The notes under the pieces are model-generated. The model was not told the origin of the DNA. It was given only the letters and a program-made list of their open reading frames with translations, and ran no database searches. A stretch of 64,000 bases of DNA. Origin: Branchinecta lynchi (taxonomy: Eukaryota; Arthropoda; Branchiopoda; Anostraca; Branchinectidae). Where the stretch lies: assembly GCA_023053575.1 (NCBI GenBank), contig JAKZAP010000003.1, positions 3,882,561-3,946,560 on the forward strand, written 5' to 3'. The position numbers were made by a program, and so were the translations under genes. This document shows, in pieces, positions 51,432 to 59,783 of the stretch. The stretch's first letter is position 1, and each line of letters begins with the position of its first letter.

Positions 51432-52154
51432 ATGGTGTTGTTAAACATTGAAGGTAATGAAAGTATCATTGATATAACATTTAGTCAACCAATCGAATTG
51501 AATCGTAATTGGGATTATGAAATAGGTTTGAATCAGTGTACTTTGTGGTATTCATGGCATAATATAAGTGATAAATTTGGAAATAATACATTTCAATACA
51601 GGAAAGATGAAGATAATAATGCAACAGAATGGATGAATGTTACTATTCCTAATGGGATGTATAACGATGATTGTTTGAATTATTTTTTGTGTCAGTATTT
51701 TGATACCCCAAAAGATAAATGTCCTATTGTAATTTCATCCAATCCAGCATCTATGAGATTTGTCATACTATTACAAGAAAAATATATGTTTAGATTTAAT
51801 AGTGACTTGTGTCAGATTTTAGGATTTGAGAAGGATAGTGAGATATCTAAGAAAATCAATGAAGGTACAAAGCTTCCGAATATAACAAGAAGCGTTGATA
51901 AAATTCAAATTCACTGCTCTCTCGTAAACAGTTCTATCGTAAACAAAAGTAAATCAGATGTCATTTGGACATTTGTTCCTAATACAGAACCGGGTTGTCA
52001 AATTGTTGAGAATCCTAGACAATTAATCTACCTTCCTATTAATACAAAAGACTTTATTTACTCCTTGAGAATGACAATTACTGATCAGTTGGGAAGACCT
52101 ATCGATTTGAATGGTGATAACGTTGGATACGTGCTGCATTTAAGAAAAGCTTAA
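51432..52154 (+). CDS. Penton-like minor capsid protein (240 aa)
   Basis: Starts at TAATAAATG. A beta-rich protein with 'DITFSQPIELNRNWDYEIGL' near the N-terminus and 'YSLRMTITDQLGRPIDLNGD' followed by 'YVLHLRK' at the C-terminus. That end pattern ('+I.D..G..I...G......L+') is typical of Polinton/adintovirus minor capsid (penton) proteins. It lies upstream of the pVI-like and major capsid genes, as in related elements. Expected single jelly-roll, pentameric at vertices. The copy-1 homologue is cut by the window edge. Confidence 0.85.
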   Translation: MVLLNIEGNESIIDITFSQPIELNRNWDYEIGLNQCTLWYSWHNISDKFGNNTFQYRKDEDNNATEWMNVTIPNGMYNDDCLNYFLCQYFDTPKDKCPIVISSNPASMRFVILLQEKYMFRFNSDLCQILGFEKDSEISKKINEGTKLPNITRSVDKIQIHCSLVNSSIVNKSKSDVIWTFVPNTEPGCQIVENPRQLIYLPINTKDFIYSLRMTITDQLGRPIDLNGDNVGYVLHLRKA

Positions 52155-52186
52155 AGGATTAGTGAAATAAAATTATTTACCTATAA

Positions 52187-52543
52187 ATGTTGATTAATAA
52201 TAAGCGATTACTTTATAAAAAGCAGTATGGAAGTGGAATCGGTAGTGTATTCAAAAACATTGTTAATTCCCAGTTATTTCAAACGTCAGCAAAACAAATA
52301 AAAGATGGGGCTATGTCAATGTATAATAATATTATTAAACCGAGATTTGAGTTGTTGAAAAACAGAGCAATAGAATATGGGAAAGATCTGATCGATGTAA
52401 ACAAGAAGGAACTCATTGATGTAATTGGAAACAAAAAATCGATGAAGGATCTTATCGGTACAAATAAAAGGATTTTAAATCAAAGAAGTCAGGACTTGAT
52501 CAAAACGTTAATGACTGGAAATGGATTAAAGATTCTGAAATAA
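52187..52543 (+). CDS. pVI-like membrane-active/capsid cement protein (118 aa)
   Basis: A short basic protein starting at CTATAAATG. A Gly-rich amphipathic stretch near the N-terminus (GSGIGSVFKNIVNS) and a basic helical body resemble adenovirus pVI-like proteins of adintoviruses. The C-terminal LMTGNGLKILK could contain a protease-sensitive Gly site. Its position between penton-like and major capsid genes supports a virion role. Sequence evidence alone is modest. Confidence 0.65.
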   Translation: MLINNKRLLYKKQYGSGIGSVFKNIVNSQLFQTSAKQIKDGAMSMYNNIIKPRFELLKNRAIEYGKDLIDVNKKELIDVIGNKKSMKDLIGTNKRILNQRSQDLIKTLMTGNGLKILK

Positions 52544-52573
52544 GTTTTATTTAATAATTTCTTTCTTATATAA

Positions 52574-53947
52574 ATGGCAGTAAATAAAGTTATCAGTCCG
52601 CAATGGAACATTTTTGACGAACCGCTTGTGGATGATACAGTGGTAAAATACGAATTTAAAGAAATTCGAGAAACAGATGTGAATGTATCTAATAAATCAG
52701 AGTTTGAATTCGTAACGAAGAAATTAGATTCCTGGTTTTATCCAAGTGAAAGTTATCTTGATGTTAGTGTAAGAATAGTAAAAGAAAATGGAGATAATAT
52801 AGCTGCAACCGATATTGCTACTTTGACGAACAATGGATTTAATTTATTCAGTACCGCTGAATATGTAATAAACGATGAATCGGTTGAAAAAATTAATCAT
52901 GTTGGTATTACAACTACCGTTACAAAGTTGATTGAATACTCTGATGATTATTCTAGAAGTGCAGCAAGAAATCATTTCTGGTATAAGGATTATAATCAAG
53001 GAAAAGAAATTAATCCTGTTATTGCTTCGTTTACTGCAACTCCAGTAGTAGCAGGGGCTGCAGGGGCTGCAGCAGGGGGTGGAACAGTCAGTTTGAGAAA
53101 TAATAATAATTATAATAAAGGATTTGAAAAAAGATATAACAGAACAAAGAGCAGTAAATTAGTAAATATGTATTTACCATTATCAGAATTGTTTGGATTT
53201 CTGAAAGGAAACAAACGATTCTTCAGAGGTGCATCGCATAAATTATTTCTAAGAAGAAATGATGATAACAACATGATTATAAGAAATGGAAATACTAATT
53301 TCAAAGTAGTAATCGAGTATTTATCCTGGAAGATTCCTATTGTAGCTCCTAGTATCGAAATGATGAGTGAATTAGAAAAGGGTCTTGCTAAGGATAAAAA
53401 GCATAATCTGATGTGGGAAGCATGTAATACTTATAAAAGCGATGTTAGTCAAAATAAGGAACACACTTGGAAAGTTATTTCTGAGAGAAACAATCCAACA
53501 AAAGTAGTTGTGATGCTACAGAAAAATGAAAAGCATAACAATCAATTAATGAATAATATGGTGTTTGATCATATGAATTTAACAGACATAGAACTTAGAA
53601 TTAATGGGGATAAATATCCTGAAGAACCACTTAAATGTAATTTTAGCGATGATAAATGTAAATACTCAAATCTTTACAATAGGTTCATACATTTGGGTTA
53701 TAAACAATTAGCATTTGATACTGGTAGTGTTGTTAGTATAGAAGAATTTAAAGAAGTATATCCACTATTCTGTTTCGATGTTTCCAAACACGAGTCAAAT
53801 ATTTATAATGGAACAACTGCTGATATTGAAATAAGTTTAACGTTGAAAGATAATCAACCCGTACCATATAATGTTTACTGTGTTATATATTATGAAAGAA
53901 AAGCTACATTAGGTATTATTAACAAAAATATGTATGTGAGTTTGTGA
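52574..53947 (+). CDS. Major capsid protein, double jelly-roll (457 aa)
   Basis: Starts at TATATAAATG. The N-terminus 'SPQWNIFDEP', a 'FYPSESYLDVSVRI' strand region, a Gly/Ala-rich loop at about 155-172 and a C-terminal 'EISLTLKDNQPVPYNVYCVIYYER' strand pair fit the hexon-like double jelly-roll major capsid proteins of Polintons. The usual family size is 450-650 aa, so this is near the small end but looks complete. Trimers would form the capsid faces. The last eight codons and stop lie inside the right terminal repeat, so this end is duplicated (non-functionally) at the left end of the element. Confidence 0.88.
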   Translation: MAVNKVISPQWNIFDEPLVDDTVVKYEFKEIRETDVNVSNKSEFEFVTKKLDSWFYPSESYLDVSVRIVKENGDNIAATDIATLTNNGFNLFSTAEYVINDESVEKINHVGITTTVTKLIEYSDDYSRSAARNHFWYKDYNQGKEINPVIASFTATPVVAGAAGAAAGGGTVSLRNNNNYNKGFEKRYNRTKSSKLVNMYLPLSELFGFLKGNKRFFRGASHKLFLRRNDDNNMIIRNGNTNFKVVIEYLSWKIPIVAPSIEMMSELEKGLAKDKKHNLMWEACNTYKSDVSQNKEHTWKVISERNNPTKVVVMLQKNEKHNNQLMNNMVFDHMNLTDIELRINGDKYPEEPLKCNFSDDKCKYSNLYNRFIHLGYKQLAFDTGSVVSIEEFKEVYPLFCFDVSKHESNIYNGTTADIEISLTLKDNQPVPYNVYCVIYYERKATLGIINKNMYVSL

Positions 53948-54539
53948 GTCTGGATTTTTATTTAATAAAATCATCCCCTAATAAATGGAGTCCACAAAGG
54001 AAGTCTTGAATACAATCAGAATGAATAAATACAATGAGACAATCAGGAAAGAAGAACTAGTTCTAGGATTGAAATATACTATTGTTAAAATGAGAATTGC
54101 TAAGACAAAATATGGTGATAAGTTGGTTGTAGTTATTAATCATAATGACAAACCCTGTGATTTGTTTATAACACAGAAATATAATGCCATTGCTAACGAA
54201 TTACTTTTAAAGAAAAATCTGGTTTTGCAACCGATTGTACGCGAAAACAAGAACAAAGAAACATATGTGGATTTAGAACTGTTTACTCAGTAATATTTGA
54301 ATAAAAAATGAAAAATGTAAAAAAAAAAAAGAAGTAGTGTACATTGTAGTATTTTATATGTAGTAAAGGGTAATATTTCTCATTTCTTGTATCCTTTATT
54401 TTGGAAGTAAGAAAATAAAAATGTTCTTAAAAAGGGGGGTAATTTGGTAAAAAGGATGTTAAAATTTAAGAAATTGATGTTAAAATGGGGTTTTGAAATT
54501 GGGGGAAGGGTGGGCCAGAACCCCCTTTATATAACTACT
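53924..54539. repeat. Right terminal inverted repeat, copy 2
   Basis: Complement of 41475-42090 (616 bp), with variants (for example around 54168 and 54234) that both copy-2 ends share but copy 1 lacks. Contains the capsid gene tail, terminal ORF, GAATAAAAAATG poly(A)-like signal and terminus ATAACTACT. Confidence 0.93.
53985..54293 (+). CDS. Terminal-repeat protein (102 aa), right copy in Polinton 2
   Basis: Identical in protein sequence to the left-end and copy-1 versions. Start CCCCTAATAAATG, 37 bp after the capsid stop; a GAATAAA motif follows shortly after the stop. Possible OB-fold 'KTKYGDKL' protein of unknown role. Confidence 0.78.
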   Translation: MESTKEVLNTIRMNKYNETIRKEELVLGLKYTIVKMRIAKTKYGDKLVVVINHNDKPCDLFITQKYNAIANELLLKKNLVLQPIVRENKNKETYVDLELFTQ

Positions 54540-54545
54540 ATGGTA
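54540..54545. other. Target-site duplication of Polinton copy 2, right
   Basis: ATGGTA, identical to 41469-41474. Confidence 0.93.
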
Positions 54546-54887
54546 ACTTCCGAATCCTGGCAATCATAACGAATAAATTATCGAATCCCAGATATTATAC
54601 CGAATAAGTTTAGACCGATAGCATGTTCGGGATTATGTATAACTACCGTATCCAGGTTATTATACCGAATTGTTTCGGTATCGAAAGACTACCGAACAAT
54701 ATTCATATTCGGTACACTTCATCGAAACTGGAACTAAGTCAGGATTCGTCGTTAACTTCCTAATCCTGGAAATCATTCTGAGTAAATTACCGAATCCTAA
54801 TCATCATACCGAATAATTTTGAACCACTAGCTTATTCGGGATTCTGTGTAACTACGGAATCTCCATAAATATACCGAATACTTCCGG

Positions 54888-55069
54888 CAAGGCCGTATCC
54901 AGGGGGGGGGGGGGGTTAGGGGGTTGACCCCCCCCCCTCCCCGAAACACACAAAAATAGATAGTTTTACAGGCTTTTCCCTCTAATCTATGTCTTTTTTG
55001 TACTTTTTTGTCCGACCCACAGGCAACCCCCCCCCCCCCCCCCGAAAAAAATTCTTGAATGCGGGCCTG
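54888..55069 (-). mobile_element. hAT-type MITE with G-runs, copy 2
   Basis: CAAGGCCGTATCC at the left and GCGGGCCTG at the right, with perfect 8-bp duplicates ACTTCCGG at 54880-54887 and 55070-55077. Inverted relative to 29060-29228. It sits in the inner hAT-like element. Confidence 0.87.
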
Positions 55070-55638
55070 ACTTCCGGCATCGAAAAATTACCAAATGATT
55101 TCAGCAAGTTCTCCCACCAAATTTGTGATAACTACCGAATACTGGCAACTATACCAAATCCCGATCATTATACCGAAGAGATTTGTACAGATAGCCTATT
55201 TAGGATTCTAACTACCGAATCCCCGTAAATATATCGAACAGTTCTGCTATCGAAAAAAATACCGAACAATTTTAGTAACATTTTGGGCGTGGGGGGTGCT
55301 GCACCCCCCCTCCCTTGCGACGCCCCTGCGCGTACCCCTAATCAATGTTCAAAAGGTTCTGTACCCCTTTTTTGACGAACTGTTGTTTTACTAAATTTTT
55401 ACCCTAACCAGAACGCCAAAAATACGATATTTGTTGTCATAAGGCATTTCAATATGAACGAGCGGGTATCTGATTCTGAGGAAAATACCGAAACTGAGTT
55501 AGGGGACTCAAAAACGACTTAAACGAGTTATTAAAGCTATAGACTTGCTTGATTTTGGGACCTTTGTCTACCCCTTGTGAGGGTCTCACGTACCCCTTTG
55601 GGTACGCATACCACCGGTTAGGAACCACTGCCCTAGGC

Positions 55639-56223
55639 TATATCGCAACAGGCCTATCAAGCAACTTTCTAACCATAGCGCGCACACTTTTCAAACATTT
55701 GGAGTTGAACCTCCACTTCGGAGATTCAGATTGGCTATAATAAATTTGCAGTAATAGGAATTTTAAATGAATTCTGAAATTCGAAGTTTCAAACTATGAA
55801 GCTCTGAATAACAAGAAGCTAAGAACCCCTAAATTCATGCAGATTTCAAAAGATTCGTATTAATAAAAGAGCGAAATTGCTTCCTTATTGCGCGCGTAAA
55901 CACAATATTTTCAAAAACTCGTTAACGTGCATCTGTTCTATTCGTCTGAATGTTGCTCAGGGTTTTCTCATTTGCTAAATGACACTCTTTTATCCACGAT
56001 GACTGCTGTGCTTGGTATCGCGAAATCTTGCCAGGTGCTTTTGGAAGCTACTGCACTTACACAGAATCACAAGAGCGAGAACACGGTAAAGCCGAGTCTG
56101 TAAATTAAAGAAGTTGAAAGGAGAAAGTGCAAAATTGGCAGAGGTGCGCGCGTGCGTGAGGTATACTAGCTCTGAAAACGTCAACCTTTCAAGAACTACA
56201 GCAATACGTATAATAACCGACAC
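55639..56223. other. Nothing recognised
   Basis: No ORF, repeat or RNA I can support between the nest and the next dispersed repeat. Confidence 0.4.
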
Positions 56224-56930
56224 AAACAACAAGACCAAATGTTCCGATGGGATCCCAAAAGTCTTTTGTTTGATCCAGACAAGTGGGTCTTGTCTCCGTC
56301 AGATCAAGTCTTGGCCAGGCTAATCATCTGAGAAACCAAGTTCAGATACACCTCTATAAGCCATATCTGTTTTGACAATACTGACCAAAACTTCCTGCTT
56401 TACTTCTGCCAAATTTCCGGTTTCGGCCGAATGCCGAGCGAACTACTTGTCCAGCAAAAAAAGAAAATTCAGAAACGAATTCAGCGTATCTCCTTATCGC
56501 TATAAAGAAAAAATCATACAAATTTTTCCGGTTTCAACCGGATTCCGGACGAATTATATGTCCGACTAAAAAAACAATTGACATATACAGACATACAGCG
56601 TCTCTTCTTACCCCTAAATTTGTCATCTAATCAACCTCAAATAAAACTTCTGCTTTTAATAAATTTTCCGGTTTTGGTCGGATTTTGGGCGAACTAATTG
56701 CCGGGTAGAAAATGCTTTTCACATAAGCGCTCAGCATGTCCTCTTACCCCTAAATCGAACAACTAATCAACTTCAAATAAAACTTTTAGTTTTAACAAAC
56801 TTTCCAGTTTTTGCCGGATTCAGGACGAACTACTTGTCCGGTGAGAAAGCGGTTTTCATCATCGTCTTCAGCATGTCTTCTTACCTCATAATCGACTATC
56901 ACATTAGCTCTTTAAATATTTTGTGTGTCC
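56224..56930 (+). repeat. GGGATCCC family, copy 5, joined to a LINE 3' end
   Basis: The normal start (TTCCGATGGGATCCCAAAAG) and 137-bp type units run to about 56930. The usual 3' part is replaced by a LINE fragment. An inverted copy of the family's 5' end follows at 57305-57405 (GGGATCCCATCGAAACCTTT). Confidence 0.7.
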
Positions 56931-57245
56931 CAGTAAGGTTTTTGAGAGAGGTAGTGTGGTTCCTGATGGGAGGTATGCTTGCCCACTTTGTGAGAAGGAG
57001 GAAGAAAATTTGGACCATTTCCTCCGAAGATGCCCAAAGCTTTCTGATTTACGGAAAGTTTATCTAGAGGGTGTAATTTTGTCACTTTCTGAAATTTTGA
57101 GTAATAATAACCCTGCCGTTATTACTAGAGTGGGCGTGTACATAGACAAATGTTTAGAATTAAGAAGGAGCCTGATTGTTTAAGTTCTATTTTTGTTTTT
57201 GTTTGTTTGTGTATATGGCCCTCGGGCTTTTTAAATACACTGATC
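56931..57245 (+). pseudogene. LINE 3' end fragment, copy 2
   Basis: Encodes 'RYACPLCEKEEENLDHFLRR' then 'CPKLSDLRKVYLEG', the Cys/His tail of LINE ORF2 ('CPLC...E...H.L..CP....R'). The 3' end TATATGGCCCTCGGGCTTTT matches the fragments at 23748 and 57485. Confidence 0.72.
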
Positions 57246-57484
57246 TCAGATGATTATAGCTATTTGGCCTTAGTTCTTTTCTAAATTTTAGTCGTAAAAA
57301 TGTTATAGGAGTCTGGCAAAGACTGGATTTGACGAAGTGAAGACCCAATTGTCTGTGTCAAATATTAAATTTTTGGGATCCCATCGAAACCTTTGGCTTG
57401 TTCAAGAACAAACCTTTCCAGACCCCAATCAAGACCCGACAAAAATGCGTTACTTCGTTGTTCCGCTATTCATAGGAAAGTATT

Positions 57485-57895
57485 TATTTTAAAGGAGGGT
57501 TGAATAGGGAGGAGTTATTGCGGGTGATGGTATGAGGGTTGATTGTTTACGGCTAGGGCATGGGAGGAGGTATGATAATAGGGGGTTAAGTCGGATAGGT
57601 CCTTACTACTGCCCCATGCGGGGGGATACGAATGAGAAAGTGGTGCACCCGATTTGTGAACGTAATGAACTAGATAAGTTGAGACAAGAAGTGTTTGGCG
57701 AATTAGTGTATGATGAATAATGGATGGTTAAAGTGAGAAAAGATTAATGCTTTAACGGAGTTCGCCTTCCTTAAGCTTTCGTGAATCATCGAGAGGGGTT
57801 TATCTAGTTGGAATTTGGTAAATAGATAATGCCTTTCTCTTGGTTTGTTTTTTGCAATCTACTGTCACAGCCCTCGGGCTTTTTGTGTATGTATA
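57485..57895 (+). pseudogene. LINE 3' end fragment, copy 3
   Basis: A short ORF with 'YYCPMRGDTNEKVVHPICER' and 'LDKLRQEVFGE', a damaged Cys/His tail. It is followed by the CAGCCCTCGGGCTTTTTGTG 3' end. Confidence 0.6.
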
Positions 57896-58446
57896 TATCA
57901 TATCATATTATCGATTTTGACTGAATGAACTTTTTCTTTCTCTATGTGCTTGTACCTCTACGGTCAGAACATTTAGGAGCTACAGCGGTTCACGATACTC
58001 TATATATACTCTTATACTCTATATAAGTCCAAAACACGCCAGTGATTCTCAGGAAGAAGGATTAAACGTGTCCGTAACGACTCAAACTCAATGATTCAAA
58101 TCCTGAGTCAGCGCAGCTGTGACACCGTGTCTTCCTTTCTTCCACAGGTACCCGGAGATTCTGCATTGGAAGGGAGAGAAAGTCATCAAGAGTATTGCCG
58201 AAAAATAAATCTGTCTTGAGCCACATGCAATTGTGGCCTTATAATCGCAGTTGAACATTTTTCTGAGCTTCGCTTCACTAGTCACTGGAACGAACGCTTT
58301 CACTGGAATTCAAATTCTCCGCCTCTGGATGAACTTCTTCTTGTAGGGCCAGCAGCGCATATTCTGAGCCTCGTTTTGTTGCATGCTGCAGGTCCACTTC
58401 TCGGCCGATTCCGGACAGATTCTTTCTACATCCGTTTTTGCACTGC
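57896..58446. other. Nothing firm
   Basis: A minus-strand ORF (58278-58631) runs through the minisatellite below. Its flanks could be exonic but show no domain. Confidence 0.35.
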
Positions 58447-58536
58447 AGCGCTTCCGAGGAAGACGGCAGCGCTTCCGAGGAAGACGGCAGCGCTTCCGAG
58501 GAAGACGGCAGCGCTTCCGAGGAAGACGGCAGCGCT
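58447..58536. repeat. 21-bp minisatellite, GCGCTTCCGAGGAAGACGGCA type
   Basis: Four full units plus a partial one. The period is a multiple of three, so several frames stay open through it; none is convincing as a gene. Confidence 0.9.
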
Positions 58537-59069
58537 TCTCGAAAATGACGGACTTGCTCCCCGACCAAGTCCGTGCTTCCCTGCAAGATGCTGCAGCGCT
58601 GCCGCTTCAACCAAGAAGAAAGGGAATCCAAAAACGCATATTATGCAAAATCAAAGAAGTGCTGCAGCAGCGATGCGGCAGCGCTTTTGAAACAAAAACG
58701 AGGCTCTGAAAGTCACTACTACAGCTAAACATGAAAAGATAAAAAAAAAACCTAGCAGAGTGAAAAGGATTCCGGAATATTCAAATTCAAGATATCAAAA
58801 TAAGATGGTATTTTCAATCAATCATCAACTTAGTCAAAATAGCTAAAAGCTAGAAGAGGAATACAAATTTAGAAGAAAAAAACAGGCACAAACTTAGCTA
58901 ATACACTTACAAGATATGACCTGAAATAAATGATGTGATGAAACTACGTAAAAACTGGGCAGAAGAATTAGCCAGATAATGAGAAAACTGATTGCCAGTA
59001 TTCCTCTTGGACCGACGCGCGGAAGAGGGGGGGGAGGGGGGAATAGATGGGCCATCTGGGGACAACACA
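58537..59069. other. Nothing recognised
   Basis: Only a G-run at about 59020-59040. Confidence 0.4.
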
Positions 59070-59324
59070 TTACCTTAGCTCCAAATTTGAAAGAGTATTT
59101 CTGCGCTCAGTAAATTTAGGAACATCAAGTTTAATTAGGGCCTCTTCATGTGAAATATTATGATCACCCGGAATGATTCTCACTGCTTTCCTTTGGACAA
59201 TTTCCAGGCGATCAGAGAGCTCTGCAGAAAGTCTTTCAGTTAAACTTTTAAGGAGTAAACTGGTATGGTGGAAAATTGTGATGAAACCATCACTACTCGA
59301 CAGGATAATTATTACAAACATCAC
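59070..59324 (-). pseudogene. LINE reverse-transcriptase thumb fragment
   Basis: Translation 'SDRLEIVQRKAVRIIPGDHN' followed by 'ISHEEALIKLDVPKFTERRN' is the LINE thumb pattern 'LE.VQ++A.RII.G....Y.EAL..L....L..RR'. Short and without the catalytic part. Confidence 0.72.
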
Positions 59325-59403
59325 TGCACATTATCTTTCTTAAAAATCCGAACACTAGCCAACATTATTGAATCACAATGAATCAACCTTTTTGTGACCG
59401 TAA

Positions 59404-59780
59404 CCCTAGGTTCACACAGACATTCACACTGAGGCAATATCGGCCATCGCCGAGATTTTCGTCGCCAAAATCGGCGATTTCTGTTGCTTTGTCAGGCGAT
59501 TTTCAATGTTGGGAAAATTCAACTTTAATCGGAAGACAGTACGATGTTATGCACGCAACAGCAACATGGACGACCCTTTTGATGATTCACTTTTAGAAAA
59601 ATTAATTATTTTTTATTATTTAATTATTTTAAGGGTTATTTTTAATTCTTTTAATTATTTTTCGCGTTAAATTCTGTTGCCGAGAAAATTCAGTGTGAAC
59701 ATCCAGGCGATAAAAATCTTCTGTCGCTGCGATTGAAAAATCTCGTTCATCGCCGCGATTTGCTCTGTGTGAACCTAGGG
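59404..59780. mobile_element. Harbinger-like MITE (377 bp), ends CCCTAGGTTCACACAGA
   Basis: CCCTAGGTTCACACAGA at the left and TCTGTGTGAACCTAGGG at the right, a perfect 17-bp inverted pair, flanked by TAA and TAG. An isolated end occurs at 14787-14812. Confidence 0.82.
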
Positions 59781-59783
59781 TAG

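Larger units (their letters stand above)
41475..54539 (+). mobile_element. Complete Polinton/Maverick copy 2 (13065 bp)
   Basis: Bounded by 616-bp inverted repeats starting AGTAGTTATATAAAGG and flanked by the perfect 6-bp duplication ATGGTA. It carries all core genes in the order given in the summary, on the plus strand except the left terminal ORF and the membrane-protein gene. Everything but PolB is open. PolB has a 599-bp deletion, so this copy would need a polymerase in trans. High similarity to copy 1 and the perfect duplication argue for recent insertion. Confidence 0.97.
40765..55328 (+). mobile_element. Inner hAT-like element, inserted in the outer one
   Basis: Termini CAGGGGCGCCGCAAG and CTTGCGACGCCCCTG, flanked by perfect 8-bp duplicates CGCGTACC (40757-40764 and 55329-55336). 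Its own DNA is about 1.3 kb once the Polinton and a 182-bp MITE are removed. The left part has repeated GCCGCAGGCG motifs. No transposase is seen. Confidence 0.88.
40732..55630 (+). mobile_element. Outer hAT-like element (host of the nest)
   Basis: Terminus CAGTGGTTCCCAGCC on the left and GGTTAGGAACCACTG on the right. Flanks CCCCAGGC (40724-40731) and CCCTAGGC (55631-55638) are an 8-bp duplication with one mismatch. Without its insertion it would be only about 340 bp, a non-autonomous element. Confidence 0.85.

Noticed and set aside
58278..58709. Overlapping ORFs with ALPSSSE or PRKTAAL repeats
   Set aside because: They are by-products of a 21-bp minisatellite that keeps several frames open.
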